A stretch of 38,855 nucleotides of DNA, from the IMG/VR virus record IMGVR_UViG_3300006868_000041, positions 1 to 38,855 of that record, one strand, 5' to 3'. This document shows positions 26,501-33,182 of the stretch, piece after piece. The notes beneath the pieces are model-generated. The model made no database searches. It saw only the letters and a list, made by a program, of their open reading frames with translations, and was not told the DNA's origin. A program made the position numbers and the translations under genes. The DNA comes from a virus. Every line of letters begins with the position of its first letter. Position 1 is the first letter of the stretch.

Positions 26501-28652
26501 TAGCACTCAACCTACATTAGGATCACTATTCAAGTCACAAAATTCCACTGCATGGGAATCAAGTCAGTGGGAGGATCTCAAGTTCAATTTATATGTTGCC
26601 AATTTTGCCACTAGTGGAACGGTTGAATTCTATAACCCAATCCTCTCTGATGCTGATGGCTATGTTCCTACGTTAATGAAAGATTCTGTGGTTGTAAATT
26701 CTAGGCAAGTACGAATTGGAATTGGATCAACTTTACAAGATGACAATATCCGCATAGGAAATACGGTAACGCAGGATGGAACTAGTGCTTCAGGAAATTT
26801 AAAAGGATTTGCTGGCTCTATAGACGGAGCATTTTCTATTGTCAATAGTGGAATTGGTTATACTCCCAATTCCGGATCTTTTACATTTACTGGTGTTGCA
26901 GTAACTGCTGTTACTGGATTTGGAAGAGATGCCACAGCAGAAATTACCGTTACTGATGGTGTAATCTCTTCAGCAACTGTAACAACAGGTGTTGAGGGAA
27001 CAGGATATCAAGTCGGTGATGTTCTAGCTGTTCCAAAACTTGGAAATGAAAATGTTGGAGAAGTTGGAGCTAATGGAAGACTTTCAGTCGTTTCTATTGC
27101 TGCTACAAATATGCTAATCCTTGATGATGTTCAGGGAGATTTCCAAACTGGAAGTTTTAATTCAGGAATTTCATCTGTTCGATATGATACCATTAAAGAT
27201 GGTGTAGGACTTTCTACAACATTAAATGGTGCAAATGATGTTGGTGGTGGTGTATACATCGATAATATTATTACGGTCAGTGATGGTTTGCATCTTAAAA
27301 TAAACCATAAAAATCATGGTATGCACCATGAAATTAATAGAGTTGCTTTAAATAATGTAATTTCTGATGTGTCTCCAACAAAATTAAGTGCAGCGTATTC
27401 ATCTTCTTCAACCGATTCTATTTCAATTGATGATAGTTCACAATTTGGAACATTTGAGAATGTTTCAGTTGCATCATCTATGCCAGGTTATGCTAGGATA
27501 CAAAATGAAATTATTTCGTATACTGGAGTTTCTGCAGGTCAACTTACTGGTATTACTAGAGGAGATTTGCCTGGAGATTATCCCTTAGGAACACCAGTTG
27601 AAAAGTATGAATTTCATGGAGTTTCTTTGAGAAGGATAAACAAAACACATTTACTTAGTGATGTGGATAAAACAATTATACCCAAACCCATTACATTTGA
27701 TAGTTATCATGTAAAACTTGATATGGGAATTGATGGAACCGATAGAAACACCAATGAAAACAGCTATCCAAAACTTTATCTCACAGAAACTTCTAGTGAT
27801 GGTGGACTTATAACTAATGCATCACAAAATATGCCTTTTGAAATTATTAAACCAATGGTCCAAAATATTTCTGTGAGTGGAGCATCAATTAAAGCTTCAA
27901 TTAGAACAGTCTCTGGAACAAATCTTAATGATGGATCTGGAACTGGATCTGATCTTCCTTTTGTAGTTCAACCAAGAGTTCCTGTTACAATAAATGAAGT
28001 AAATTATCTCGATAATACCAGTATTATTTGTTCTAGAAATAATGAACTTGAAAATGCATCAATTTCTCAACTTCCAGGAGCAAGATCATTCAATCTTCAA
28101 TTACAGTTAAATACTAATAATCAATTAGTATCTCCTGTTATTGATCTTGAAAGGATAAATGTTGTGTTAACCTCTAATAGAATTGATTCGCAAATTTCTG
28201 ATTTTAATACTGATAATAGAGTGAATACTTTATTAGAAGATCCATCTTCTTTCTCTTACATCACAAAAGAACTTCAACTAAAAAATTCATCAACTTCCAT
28301 TCAAGTTCTTCTCGATGCACACCTCAATGTGTTCTCGGATTTAAGAGTGTTTTATGCTATCAGTGATAAATCTAATTTTGAACCAATATTCATTCCCTTC
28401 CCAGGATATGATAATCTTGATCCACAAGGAAATATAATATCTTCACAAAATAATAGTGGTAGACCAGACAGCCGTGTTTCACCATCATCATATGGTTCAT
28501 TTGAATCTCTTGATTTGGCCTTCAAGGAGCATAAATTTAGTGTTTCTAATTTGCCATCATTCAGATTCTATAGAATAAAACTGGTGGCAGCATCATCCAA
28601 TCAGGTGTATGTCCCCAGAATTCGTAACCTAAGAACCATTTGTTTTGCATAA
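20544..28652 (+). CDS. giant DUF4815-type baseplate/tail structural protein, 2,702 aa
   Basis: The N-terminus (SPYFDDFDADKNYHKILFKP, then PVQARELTGVQSIIQNQ and RFGQHVFKDGAKV) is the signature of the DUF4815 family found in large phage tail proteins. Later parts contain GQTSG..A units (for example near residues 104 and 1677), a WYGRLTLDPSSDTW stretch near 1360, a short collagen-like segment [10 protein letters not shown] (1810-1837), a run of six glycines (1862-1867), and a DPIAQTFLCEEPSGLFLTSL domain (about 1868-2040). GxGYT units follow at about 2104 and 2152, then an I-DD..RG unit near 2287-2356. Its place after gp8 is where T4 has genes 9 and 10, so it may replace those outer-baseplate proteins. 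I do not see enough similarity to call it gp10. It is certainly a virion protein by content; its precise role is inferred. Confidence 0.85.
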   Translation: MAQQTNLNVSPYFDDFDADKNYHKILFKPGYPVQARELTGVQSIIQNQIDRFGQHVFKDGAKVIPGNWSYYSNYPGIRINNTHLGVPVSLYTDQLVGKRIIGQTSGITAIVDYVLPPELSSTGDTVLYVQYASSSATDKESDTFLDGEFLNLQSDVITTELNDNFIPQGESFASTISSNSNITGSSFSINDGVYFIRGYFVDVQSERILLAENNADVERFNVRIGFRILEEIVTSDFDESLTDNAKGFNNYAAPGADRFKLSVSLAYKSLTDSNDADFVELARVENDTLQEIQKYTEYDHLADEFARRTFEESGDYFVKDFDISVLESLNNGNNGGIFYDGETTYSGGTPNPSTAIYKISPGCAYVRGYRIDRTSPTYLDIAKPRTTKELTGQSIEYNTGATFKLNRVKGAPTIGIGNTYIVSLRDQRIDPRAAGLGTDPVLPNKEIGIARVYDFALEGGSYDTTDGDINQWDITLYDIQTFTDIKLNEPITLSVPTHIKGKYSGATGFLRSPVSAGTAMTVYDTKGDFVLNEPFIFDGVENSRIGVGLTIHKLSDAKSIIGGAGLLGDVGSGVSFTADIMLSRIGYNIGLGTITSSSISNSVTSYHLFGTLDPDGNPGVSTFIAENMNGLLNNVEVNDIIRYTTTGSNGGSDVPDGGRTWYNRVVKIVRTEEDTETAPSPGLAGMGSFGRYGQHLLVTPIPNIPGRVEATGPTVNNIASGRNPYGFVGHSGRILGGTNATWNVQDAVILKSPLISSTNNTLYTKIPKNNISDVTLDDAQLVIRKTFDVTIADNQLSSALVAGDNETFEPFDEEDYILIRTDGDDGGTEVLTEDKFEITSGGKSLQIRNLSDTGGAAKLIATLRKVKPTSKIKIKNKINTIVIDKSNDVGSGAGSTTLNDGLTYGNYPFGTKVQDESISLNVPDVVEVLGIFESKDTSAPSAPKLTLNALTGPSGTTDDLIIGEKVFGQTSKAVAIVASKLSSNQIECLFKTDVKFEIGEVLRFQESSVRALPSALDETSKNISSHYLYNSGQTGSIYNYSSIKRKPGFEKPKKQIKVYFSNLYFSSSDDGDIVTARSYSTGIDYAKDIRTVNGIRNTDIIDIRPRVSTYGVEVDKRSPLEFFGRTFNQSGNSAANILASDKSILIDYTFYLGRIDRIYLSKTGAITVQKGDPSEHPKKPVSIDEALELGFINLPPYLYSSRQAKVSFLEHKRYRMKDISKLENRIKNLEYYTSLSLLETNTENLFVPDDEGLNKFKSGFFVDNFKTNLNQEGSIPLKNSIDIGNSELRPRHYTNSVDLEIGPVDGVSPDTDARWSIPEGTNIARSANNLLTLSYNELLWKTQPFGTREESVTPYLIDVWYGRLTLDPSSDTWVDTVRIDAKVIQVEGNYNDTIAILGADPQTGLGPIIWDAPETVWTGTRTNSFSVQRTEVGNFSIDTDLETNINTSQDALRAGQTTTVNGSVSSTFEVELSGTETVFEDTITETFNTGTETRNGVRALITERYDQESQGDKVVSRELITFMRRRNITFIGSQLKPQTKLYAYFDGVKVDKYVTPKLLQVEMISGVFQVGETVATDIVPGTYTNPYIKFRLARPDHKEGPFNDPSRTYTSNPYTTVVSTSTESYYDLAARSELNAIPSSYSSTSDILNIDLLSLSSRGNGFFGYASVGMILKGQTSGAIARVTAKDLITDIASTIYGDLRIPNPNFASNLKFETGSKVLTLTDNPNSFSSFNKTSAQAEFVSSGTLETVQEEIISTRNAQVRYQELQTSRTVEEFVGSDVVTEVVSTTNFTDNGSTTSNDTFSLQIPPGAQGATGAQGATGATGAQGARGGTGGGGRAFWNNFDPRTQTGFHNVPVRWNNGGGGGGDPIAQTFLCEEPSGLFLTSLDVFFSQVDPDGIPVIFQLRNVVNGYPESNVFIPGSEVYIEPSEIQVSPDGSIPTRINLPGPVYLSPGKEYALILMSASTSYKVLISRVKENDLITDEFVSTQPTLGSLFKSQNSTAWESSQWEDLKFNLYVANFATSGTVEFYNPILSDADGYVPTLMKDSVVVNSRQVRIGIGSTLQDDNIRIGNTVTQDGTSASGNLKGFAGSIDGAFSIVNSGIGYTPNSGSFTFTGVAVTAVTGFGRDATAEITVTDGVISSATVTTGVEGTGYQVGDVLAVPKLGNENVGEVGANGRLSVVSIAATNMLILDDVQGDFQTGSFNSGISSVRYDTIKDGVGLSTTLNGANDVGGGVYIDNIITVSDGLHLKINHKNHGMHHEINRVALNNVISDVSPTKLSAAYSSSSTDSISIDDSSQFGTFENVSVASSMPGYARIQNEIISYTGVSAGQLTGITRGDLPGDYPLGTPVEKYEFHGVSLRRINKTHLLSDVDKTIIPKPITFDSYHVKLDMGIDGTDRNTNENSYPKLYLTETSSDGGLITNASQNMPFEIIKPMVQNISVSGASIKASIRTVSGTNLNDGSGTGSDLPFVVQPRVPVTINEVNYLDNTSIICSRNNELENASISQLPGARSFNLQLQLNTNNQLVSPVIDLERINVVLTSNRIDSQISDFNTDNRVNTLLEDPSSFSYITKELQLKNSSTSIQVLLDAHLNVFSDLRVFYAISDKSNFEPIFIPFPGYDNLDPQGNIISSQNNSGRPDSRVSPSSYGSFESLDLAFKEHKFSVSNLPSFRFYRIKLVAASSNQVYVPRIRNLRTICFA
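25971..26053 (+). repeat. short collagen-like repeat inside the DUF4815-type gene
   Basis: About nine G-x-y triplets of the GAQ/GAT type, built from GGTGCACAA and GGTGCCACA nine-mers in near-exact tandem copies, end in a GC-rich glycine stretch. It resembles the collagen blocks of the fibre gene at 33576 both in protein and in DNA. Confidence 0.8.
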
Positions 28653-28658
28653 AGTATT

Positions 28659-28886
28659 ATGAGCGATTTAATTAAGGTGGAGGGTCATGCAAATTTGAGA
28701 CGTGACCCTCATACAAATTCAATTATCAATACAGATAAATCTGGATATGATCAGTATATTGCACGTCGCAATAAAAAAAACGAAGAAAAACAAAAATCCT
28801 TGCAAATGGAGGAAGAAGTTGCTAATATGAAAAAAGATCTAGATGAAATTAAAACCTTACTAAGGAGATTAACTAATGGATCCTGA
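28659..28886 (+). CDS. small coiled-coil protein, 75 aa
   Basis: The N-terminal part (MSDLIKVEGHANLRRDPHTN) is followed by a basic stretch (ARRNKKNEEKQKSLQ) and a heptad-like acidic helix (EEEVANMKKDLDEIKTLLRR) that should form a coiled coil. The first part strongly resembles small conserved proteins I recall at this place in T4-like cyanophages. No function is known to me. It starts six bases after the giant gene's stop and overlaps the next small gene by 11 bases, so it is part of the same late unit. A virion accessory or assembly role is plausible because of the context. Confidence 0.7.
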   Translation: MSDLIKVEGHANLRRDPHTNSIINTDKSGYDQYIARRNKKNEEKQKSLQMEEEVANMKKDLDEIKTLLRRLTNGS

Positions 28887-29052
28887 ATCAATTCAACTGG
28901 ATAATATCAATAAGCAATTTGAATATTTTAAAATTTCTAAAGAAGTTGATAATATTACTTGCATTGATTCTCTTAAGAATATGTTAAAAGCATATATTAA
29001 GTTATACTATAAGCAACAAGAGGTATTAACCAACATGGCTAAAATGCCATAA
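28876..29052 (+). CDS. small helical protein, 58 aa
   Basis: ATG 28876 to TAA 29050-29052 encodes 58 residues (starts MDPESIQLDNINKQFEYFKI, ends LTNMAKMP). It is mostly helical by composition, with Ile/Leu/Tyr spacing suggestive of an amphipathic helix in KNMLKAYIKLYYKQQEVL. TAAGGAG (28861-28867) in front is a good Shine-Dalgarno, and the start overlaps the previous gene by 11 bases. Its stop codon lies within the late-promoter-like element for gp13. Function is unknown; it may pair with the coiled-coil protein encoded just before it. Confidence 0.65.
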   Translation: MDPESIQLDNINKQFEYFKISKEVDNITCIDSLKNMLKAYIKLYYKQQEVLTNMAKMP

Positions 29053-29055
29053 ATA
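29048..29055 (+). promoter_or_regulatory. T4-like late promoter element before gp13
   Basis: CATAAATA at 29048-29055 overlaps the stop codon of the 58-aa gene and lies 22 bases before the gp13 ATG. Confidence 0.45.
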
Positions 29056-29076
29056 TTCAAAAAAGAGTCCATAGAT

Positions 29077-29919
29077 ATGGCGCAACCATCCACAAAACAA
29101 GAGTTAATAGATTATGCAAAAAGAAAACTGGGAGCGCCAGTTTTAGAAATTAATGTTGCGGATGAGCAAATTGATGACTTAATTGATGATGCTGTTCAAT
29201 TTTTTCAAGAACGGCATTTTGATGGTGTATATCCTGCATTATTTAAATATCAAATAACAGAAGAAGACATAAATCGAGGAAAAGCAAAGGCCCCGACAGG
29301 TGTTGGTATCGCTACGACTTCTGCCACAGAAACAATTGTTGGTACAGCAACAACTTTCAGTTATTATGAAAATTCAAATTATTTAAAAATTCCAAATTCT
29401 GTAATTGGTGTTACTAAAATATTTCATTTTGATGGATCTAATGCTGTTTCCAGCAATATGTTTAGTGCCAAATATCAATTATTTTTAAATGACGTTTATT
29501 ATTGGGGTTCGACAGAACTTTTATCTTATTCAATGGTAAAAACATATCTTGAAGATATTAATTTTTTACTTACTACACAAAAACAAATTAGATATAATAA
29601 GAGACAAGATAGACTTTATTTGGATATTGATTGGAATACGGTAAATGCCGGAGACTTTTTTATCATCGATTGTTTTTCTGTTTTAGATCCAAATTCATAT
29701 TCTGAAGTATGGAATGATTCTTTTTTGAAAAAATATGTGACTTCACTGATTAAGAAACAGTGGGGCCAAAATTTAATTAAATTTCAAGGCGTAAAACTTC
29801 CCGGTGGTGTGGAGCTTAATGGAAGACAGTTATATGATGATGCTCAAAAAGAAATAGACGACCTAATGGAAAAAATGTCAAATACATACGAACTTCCTCC
29901 ATTAGATATGATTGGTTAA
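29077..29919 (+). CDS. gp13: neck protein gp13
   Basis: This is a homologue of T4 gp13, which together with gp14 closes the portal after DNA packaging and joins head to tail. It has 280 residues (T4: 309). The N-terminal KQELIDYAKRKLGAPVLEIN and the acidic helix EQIDDLIDDAVQFFQERHFDG correspond to the T4 stretches KDVILRRLGAPIINVEL and DCIQRALELYGEYHFDG. The C-terminus (KFQGVKLPGGVELNGRQLYDDA) matches T4 HQGMMLPGGVTIDGQRL. The middle contains a Thr/Gly-rich insert near residues 75-95. It is followed by gp14, as in T4. Confidence 0.93.
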   Translation: MAQPSTKQELIDYAKRKLGAPVLEINVADEQIDDLIDDAVQFFQERHFDGVYPALFKYQITEEDINRGKAKAPTGVGIATTSATETIVGTATTFSYYENSNYLKIPNSVIGVTKIFHFDGSNAVSSNMFSAKYQLFLNDVYYWGSTELLSYSMVKTYLEDINFLLTTQKQIRYNKRQDRLYLDIDWNTVNAGDFFIIDCFSVLDPNSYSEVWNDSFLKKYVTSLIKKQWGQNLIKFQGVKLPGGVELNGRQLYDDAQKEIDDLMEKMSNTYELPPLDMIG

Positions 29920-29923
29920 TGCT

Positions 29924-31345
29924 ATGCTAAATCCATTTTTTCTACAAGGGTCGCAAACAGAGCAAGGTCTGGTTCAAGATCTCATAAATGAGCAATTGAG
30001 AATGTATGGTGTAGAAGTACATTATATTCCTAGAAAATATGCAACTGAAAAGACAATAATCCAAGAAGTCATTCAATCAAAATTTGATCAGGCTCATCCT
30101 ATTGAGGCATATGTCAATAATTATGAAGGGTATGGTGATAATACAACTATCCTTTCAAAGTTTGGTATACAAGCAACAAATGAAATTGAATTGATAATTT
30201 CTAAAGAAAGATATGAGCAATATATATCACCATTACTCAAAGATAGGTCTAACGTAAAACTAACTACTCGGCCAAAAGAAGGAGACTTAATTTATTTTCC
30301 ACTAGGCGATAGGATTTTTGAAATTAAGTTTGTTGAGCACGAAAAACCATTCTATCAACTTAGAAAAAACTATGTTTATGTTCTGAAATGTGAACTATTC
30401 AGAATGGAACAAAATGATATCCTCGATACGGGTATTTCAGAAGTTGATGATGTTCTTACAGGAATCTCAACAAATTTAGACGATGGTTATGTCTCATTTG
30501 GTAGTGTACAAACTTTAAATATGGTTGGTGCAGGAGTGACTGCAACTGCATCCATATCTCAAGTGTTAAATGGATCAATTCAATATATTACAGTCACTAA
30601 TCGTGGTGGTGGGTATTCAAGTGCACCAACAGTTGCTATATCCTCTGCACCTTCTGGAGGAACTACTGGAATAGCAACGGCAGTGATGATTAGTGGTATT
30701 GTTGTATGTACAGACAATACTAATCCTAACGCAAAGTCTGTTCAATCAGTTAATTTAGTTAATCCTGGTAGTGGTTATACCACTGCACCTGGAATTAGAT
30801 TCATTGGAGGTGGTGGAAGTGGTGCAGCTGCGACTTCTATGATATCTACAGGTTCTATTGGTCCAATTACAGTTTCGAATGCTGGATCTGGTTATACTGT
30901 TGCCCCACCTGTCACGTTTACAGGAATTTCCACAGTATCAGCCGCTGCCACTGCGGTGGTGAGTTCTGCAGGAACAATTACTGCAATTAATATTACAAAT
31001 ACTGGTACTGGATATACTGAAGCACCAACGGTCACCATAGGATCTCCATATTTGTCTGGAATTGGAACTTATATTTTCAATGAAGTTATTACAGGTTCTA
31101 CTAGTGGAACAACAGCAAGAGTTAGATCTTGGAATGTAAATACTAGTGTTCTTGAAATTGCTTCTGCTAGTGGAGAATTTGTTTCCGGAGAAACTGTCGT
31201 TGGTGAAGATTCTGAAGCATCTTATATGATAAGAACGATAACTGAATTTGAGGCATCAGATGGATTTAGTAGTAATGATGATATAGAGACAGAAGCTGAT
31301 GCAATTATCGACTTTTCAGAGGGAAATCCTTTTGGTCAGGCATAA
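29924..31345 (+). CDS. gp14: neck protein gp14 with GSGYT insert
   Basis: This is a homologue of T4 gp14, partner of gp13 in the neck. The N-terminal half holds the marks of the family: LINEQLRMYGVEVHYIPRKY, EAYVNNYEGYG, and RPKEGDLIYFPLGDRIFEI followed by FYQLRKNYVY, each with a clear T4 counterpart. I chose ATG 29924 (473 aa), since MLNPFFLQG is the natural N-terminus; a TTG at 29912 would add four residues and overlap gp13. T4 gp14 has 256 residues. The excess is a C-terminal region of four tandem GxGY(S/T) units (about residues 216-370) and one GSTSGTTARV unit (about 385-430), modules shared with the baseplate giants. The insert is likely surface-exposed on the collar, which is inference. 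Confidence 0.92.
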   Translation: MLNPFFLQGSQTEQGLVQDLINEQLRMYGVEVHYIPRKYATEKTIIQEVIQSKFDQAHPIEAYVNNYEGYGDNTTILSKFGIQATNEIELIISKERYEQYISPLLKDRSNVKLTTRPKEGDLIYFPLGDRIFEIKFVEHEKPFYQLRKNYVYVLKCELFRMEQNDILDTGISEVDDVLTGISTNLDDGYVSFGSVQTLNMVGAGVTATASISQVLNGSIQYITVTNRGGGYSSAPTVAISSAPSGGTTGIATAVMISGIVVCTDNTNPNAKSVQSVNLVNPGSGYTTAPGIRFIGGGGSGAAATSMISTGSIGPITVSNAGSGYTVAPPVTFTGISTVSAAATAVVSSAGTITAINITNTGTGYTEAPTVTIGSPYLSGIGTYIFNEVITGSTSGTTARVRSWNVNTSVLEIASASGEFVSGETVVGEDSEASYMIRTITEFEASDGFSSNDDIETEADAIIDFSEGNPFGQA

Positions 31346-31347
31346 AG

Positions 31348-31355
31348 TATAAATA
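31348..31355 (+). promoter_or_regulatory. exact T4-type late promoter before gp15
   Basis: TATAAATA at 31348-31355 is an exact match to the T4 late promoter consensus. It lies right behind the gp14 stop and 28 bases ahead of the gp15 ATG. Confidence 0.6.
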
Positions 31356-31383
31356 GAACTTATTGGCCCTCTAAAGTGTAGAA

Positions 31384-32388
31384 ATGTTTGATTATTTTTA
31401 TCACGAAATTTTTAGAAAAACAATCATTGCTTTTGGAACATTATTCAACAGCATAGAAATTAGGCAGACAAATTCTGCAGATTCTGTTGTTAATATAATG
31501 AAAGTGCCTCTTGCATATGGGCCCACACAGAAGTTTTTAGCAAGACTTGAGCAATCTCCGGATTTAAATAAACCAACTCAAATGACACTACCAAGAATGT
31601 CATTTGAATTTACTGGTGTTACATATGATCCTTCTAGAAAAATTACCGCAACTCAACAATTTGTTGTAAAAAATCCAAATGATGGATCGGACGTTAAGAA
31701 ATCGTTCATGCCTGTTCCATATAATATGCAGTTTGAATTGAGTATTATGACAAAACTCAATGATGATGCTTTGCAAATAGTTGAGCAAATTCTTCCATAT
31801 TTTCAACCAGCATATAATCTATCAGTGACTCTCGTAGAATCTGGAATAAATGAGAAAAGGGATATTCCCATTGTTTTAGAAAATGTCACAATGCAAGATG
31901 ATTATGAGGGCGATTATTCTACAAGAAGAGTTCTTCTTTACACATTGAGGTTTAGTGCAAAGACGTATCTTTTTGGACCTGTTTCTTCTGCATCCAAGGA
32001 TATTATCAAGTCTTCAACAATCAGTTATATTACTGGTACAGATACTACAAATACCACAAGAAATCTTTCTTACACGGCCGTCCCAAGAGCAATTAAGAAT
32101 TATAGTGGTGATGTATTAACCAATCTAACATCAGATATTGTAAAAACAGACACATCTATTGAAGTTGATGATGCAAGTTCTATTACAAATAAAACGTATC
32201 TTGATTTGGAAGGAGAGCAAATATTTGTCACTCGAATTGATGGCAATACTATGACAGTGGAAAGGGGTAAAGATGGCACTACTATTACAGATCATCTTCG
32301 TGGTGCTCCGATAAAACCAATTACAGCAACCGATAATGCACTTGTCGAATTTGGAGATGATTTTGGTTTTGATGGTACTATAAGTTAA
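31384..32388 (+). CDS. gp15: tail completion / sheath stabiliser protein gp15
   Basis: This is a homologue of T4 gp15, the hexameric terminator that caps the tail tube and sheath and joins them to the neck. Landmarks are the start MFDYFYHEIFRKTIIAFGTL (T4: MFGYFYNSSFRRYATLMGDL), LPRMSFEFTGVTYD, and the very well kept ALQIVEQILPYFQPAYNLSV, with RDIPIVLENVTMQDDYEGDY after it. It has 334 residues against 272 in T4. The extra C-terminal part (about residues 248-312) is an I-DDASS..LEGEQIFVTR..ERGKDGT module like those in the giant baseplate proteins. An exact late promoter stands just upstream, and gp16 follows 13 bases later. Confidence 0.93.
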   Translation: MFDYFYHEIFRKTIIAFGTLFNSIEIRQTNSADSVVNIMKVPLAYGPTQKFLARLEQSPDLNKPTQMTLPRMSFEFTGVTYDPSRKITATQQFVVKNPNDGSDVKKSFMPVPYNMQFELSIMTKLNDDALQIVEQILPYFQPAYNLSVTLVESGINEKRDIPIVLENVTMQDDYEGDYSTRRVLLYTLRFSAKTYLFGPVSSASKDIIKSSTISYITGTDTTNTTRNLSYTAVPRAIKNYSGDVLTNLTSDIVKTDTSIEVDDASSITNKTYLDLEGEQIFVTRIDGNTMTVERGKDGTTITDHLRGAPIKPITATDNALVEFGDDFGFDGTIS

Positions 32389-32401
32389 GTAATTAAAAAA
32401 T

Positions 32402-32830
32402 ATGACTAAAAAGTATGAAGATTTGAGCGATGCTTTTAATGTAGAAGCAGAAATAGTTCCTGAAAAAGAAAATGACATGAATGTACCTGTAATAACACCT
32501 GATGAAAAAAAGATTTCAAATGATGTTCAAAAAGATTATGAATATACGAGAGGAAATTTATATTCGATAATTGAAAAAGGTCAAGAAGCAATTAATGGTA
32601 TTCTTGAGTTAGCTCAAGAAACGGAGCAACCAAGGGCATATGAAGTTGCTGGTCAATTAATTAAAAGTGTTTCAGATGCGACAGATAAATTAATGGAACT
32701 TCAGAAAAAACTAAAGGATGTTGAGGAAGATAAAGGTTCAAAAGGTCCAACAAATGTTACTAATGCACTCTTTGTTGGTTCTACAGCAGAATTAGCTAAA
32801 CTCTTGAAAAAACAAAACGAAGATAAATAA
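32402..32830 (+). CDS. gp16: small terminase subunit gp16
   Basis: This is a homologue of T4 gp16, the ring-forming DNA-recognition subunit of the packaging motor. It has 142 residues (T4: 164). The core YEYTRGNLYSIIEKGQEAIN, followed by ILELAQETEQPRAYEVAGQL and SVSDATDKLMELQKKLKDV, matches the helical core of T4 gp16 (VVRRNMHFQQQML, NADSPRHMEVFATLMGQM). The C-terminal NVTNALFVGSTAELAKLLKK corresponds to the T4 end INNATVFMGSPTDL-type segment. It follows gp15 as in T4. The large subunit gp17 does not follow directly and is not in this window, which is a common cyanophage arrangement as I recall. Confidence 0.9.
   Translation: MTKKYEDLSDAFNVEAEIVPEKENDMNVPVITPDEKKISNDVQKDYEYTRGNLYSIIEKGQEAINGILELAQETEQPRAYEVAGQLIKSVSDATDKLMELQKKLKDVEEDKGSKGPTNVTNALFVGSTAELAKLLKKQNEDK
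32822..32829 (+). promoter_or_regulatory. T4-like late promoter element after gp16
   Basis: GATAAATA at 32822-32829 overlaps the gp16 stop codon and lies 21 bases before the next ATG. Confidence 0.45.
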
Positions 32831-32849
32831 CTAAAAATACAAGTGTGTC

Positions 32850-33182
32850 ATGGCAGCAACATCGGTAAATTTAACAATAGATAAAGGAACCGACTTTGAG
32901 GCAACTTTTAATCTAACAAATAGTGATGAATCGATTGCAAATTTGGCAAGTTCTTCAATATCTGCAAAAATTAAAAAACATCCAACAGCATCTTCTTCAG
33001 TATCTTTTGCATCAACCATAACTGAAGCAACGGGAAAAGTTATAATATCAATGGCATCCACAGTTACTTCAGAATTAAGTTCTGGAAGAAATTACTACGA
33101 TGTTTTGTTGACTGATAGTGGAGGTTCTGTATCAAAAGTTATTCAAGGTATGGTTTTAGTTAATGATTCTGTATCATCATGA
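32850..33182 (+). CDS. small virion-type protein, BppU-N-like, 110 aa
   Basis: The sequence alternates beta strands: SVNLTIDKGTDFEATFNLTN at the start, SISAKIKKHPTAS in the middle, and GRNYYDVLLTDSGG with VIQGMVLVND at the end. This pattern (a bound-like opening, an AKI[RK]K strand, a GRYxYDV strand and a GxVxV final strand) resembles the N-terminal domain of phage upper baseplate proteins (BppU type) and a small protein common next to fibre genes. It may act as an adaptor between tail and fibre. Its stop overlaps the next start (ATGA at 33179). The family call is from pattern memory and is moderate. Confidence 0.65.
   Translation: MAATSVNLTIDKGTDFEATFNLTNSDESIANLASSSISAKIKKHPTASSSVSFASTITEATGKVIISMASTVTSELSSGRNYYDVLLTDSGGSVSKVIQGMVLVNDSVSS

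Noticed and set aside
5670-28652. Possible assembly fusion or missed frameshift giving artificially giant genes
   Set aside because: Both frames are continuous with the same repeat style throughout, with proper starts and family signatures at the N-terminus. Large proteins of this kind are known in marine T4-like phages. Long-read confirmation would still be useful.
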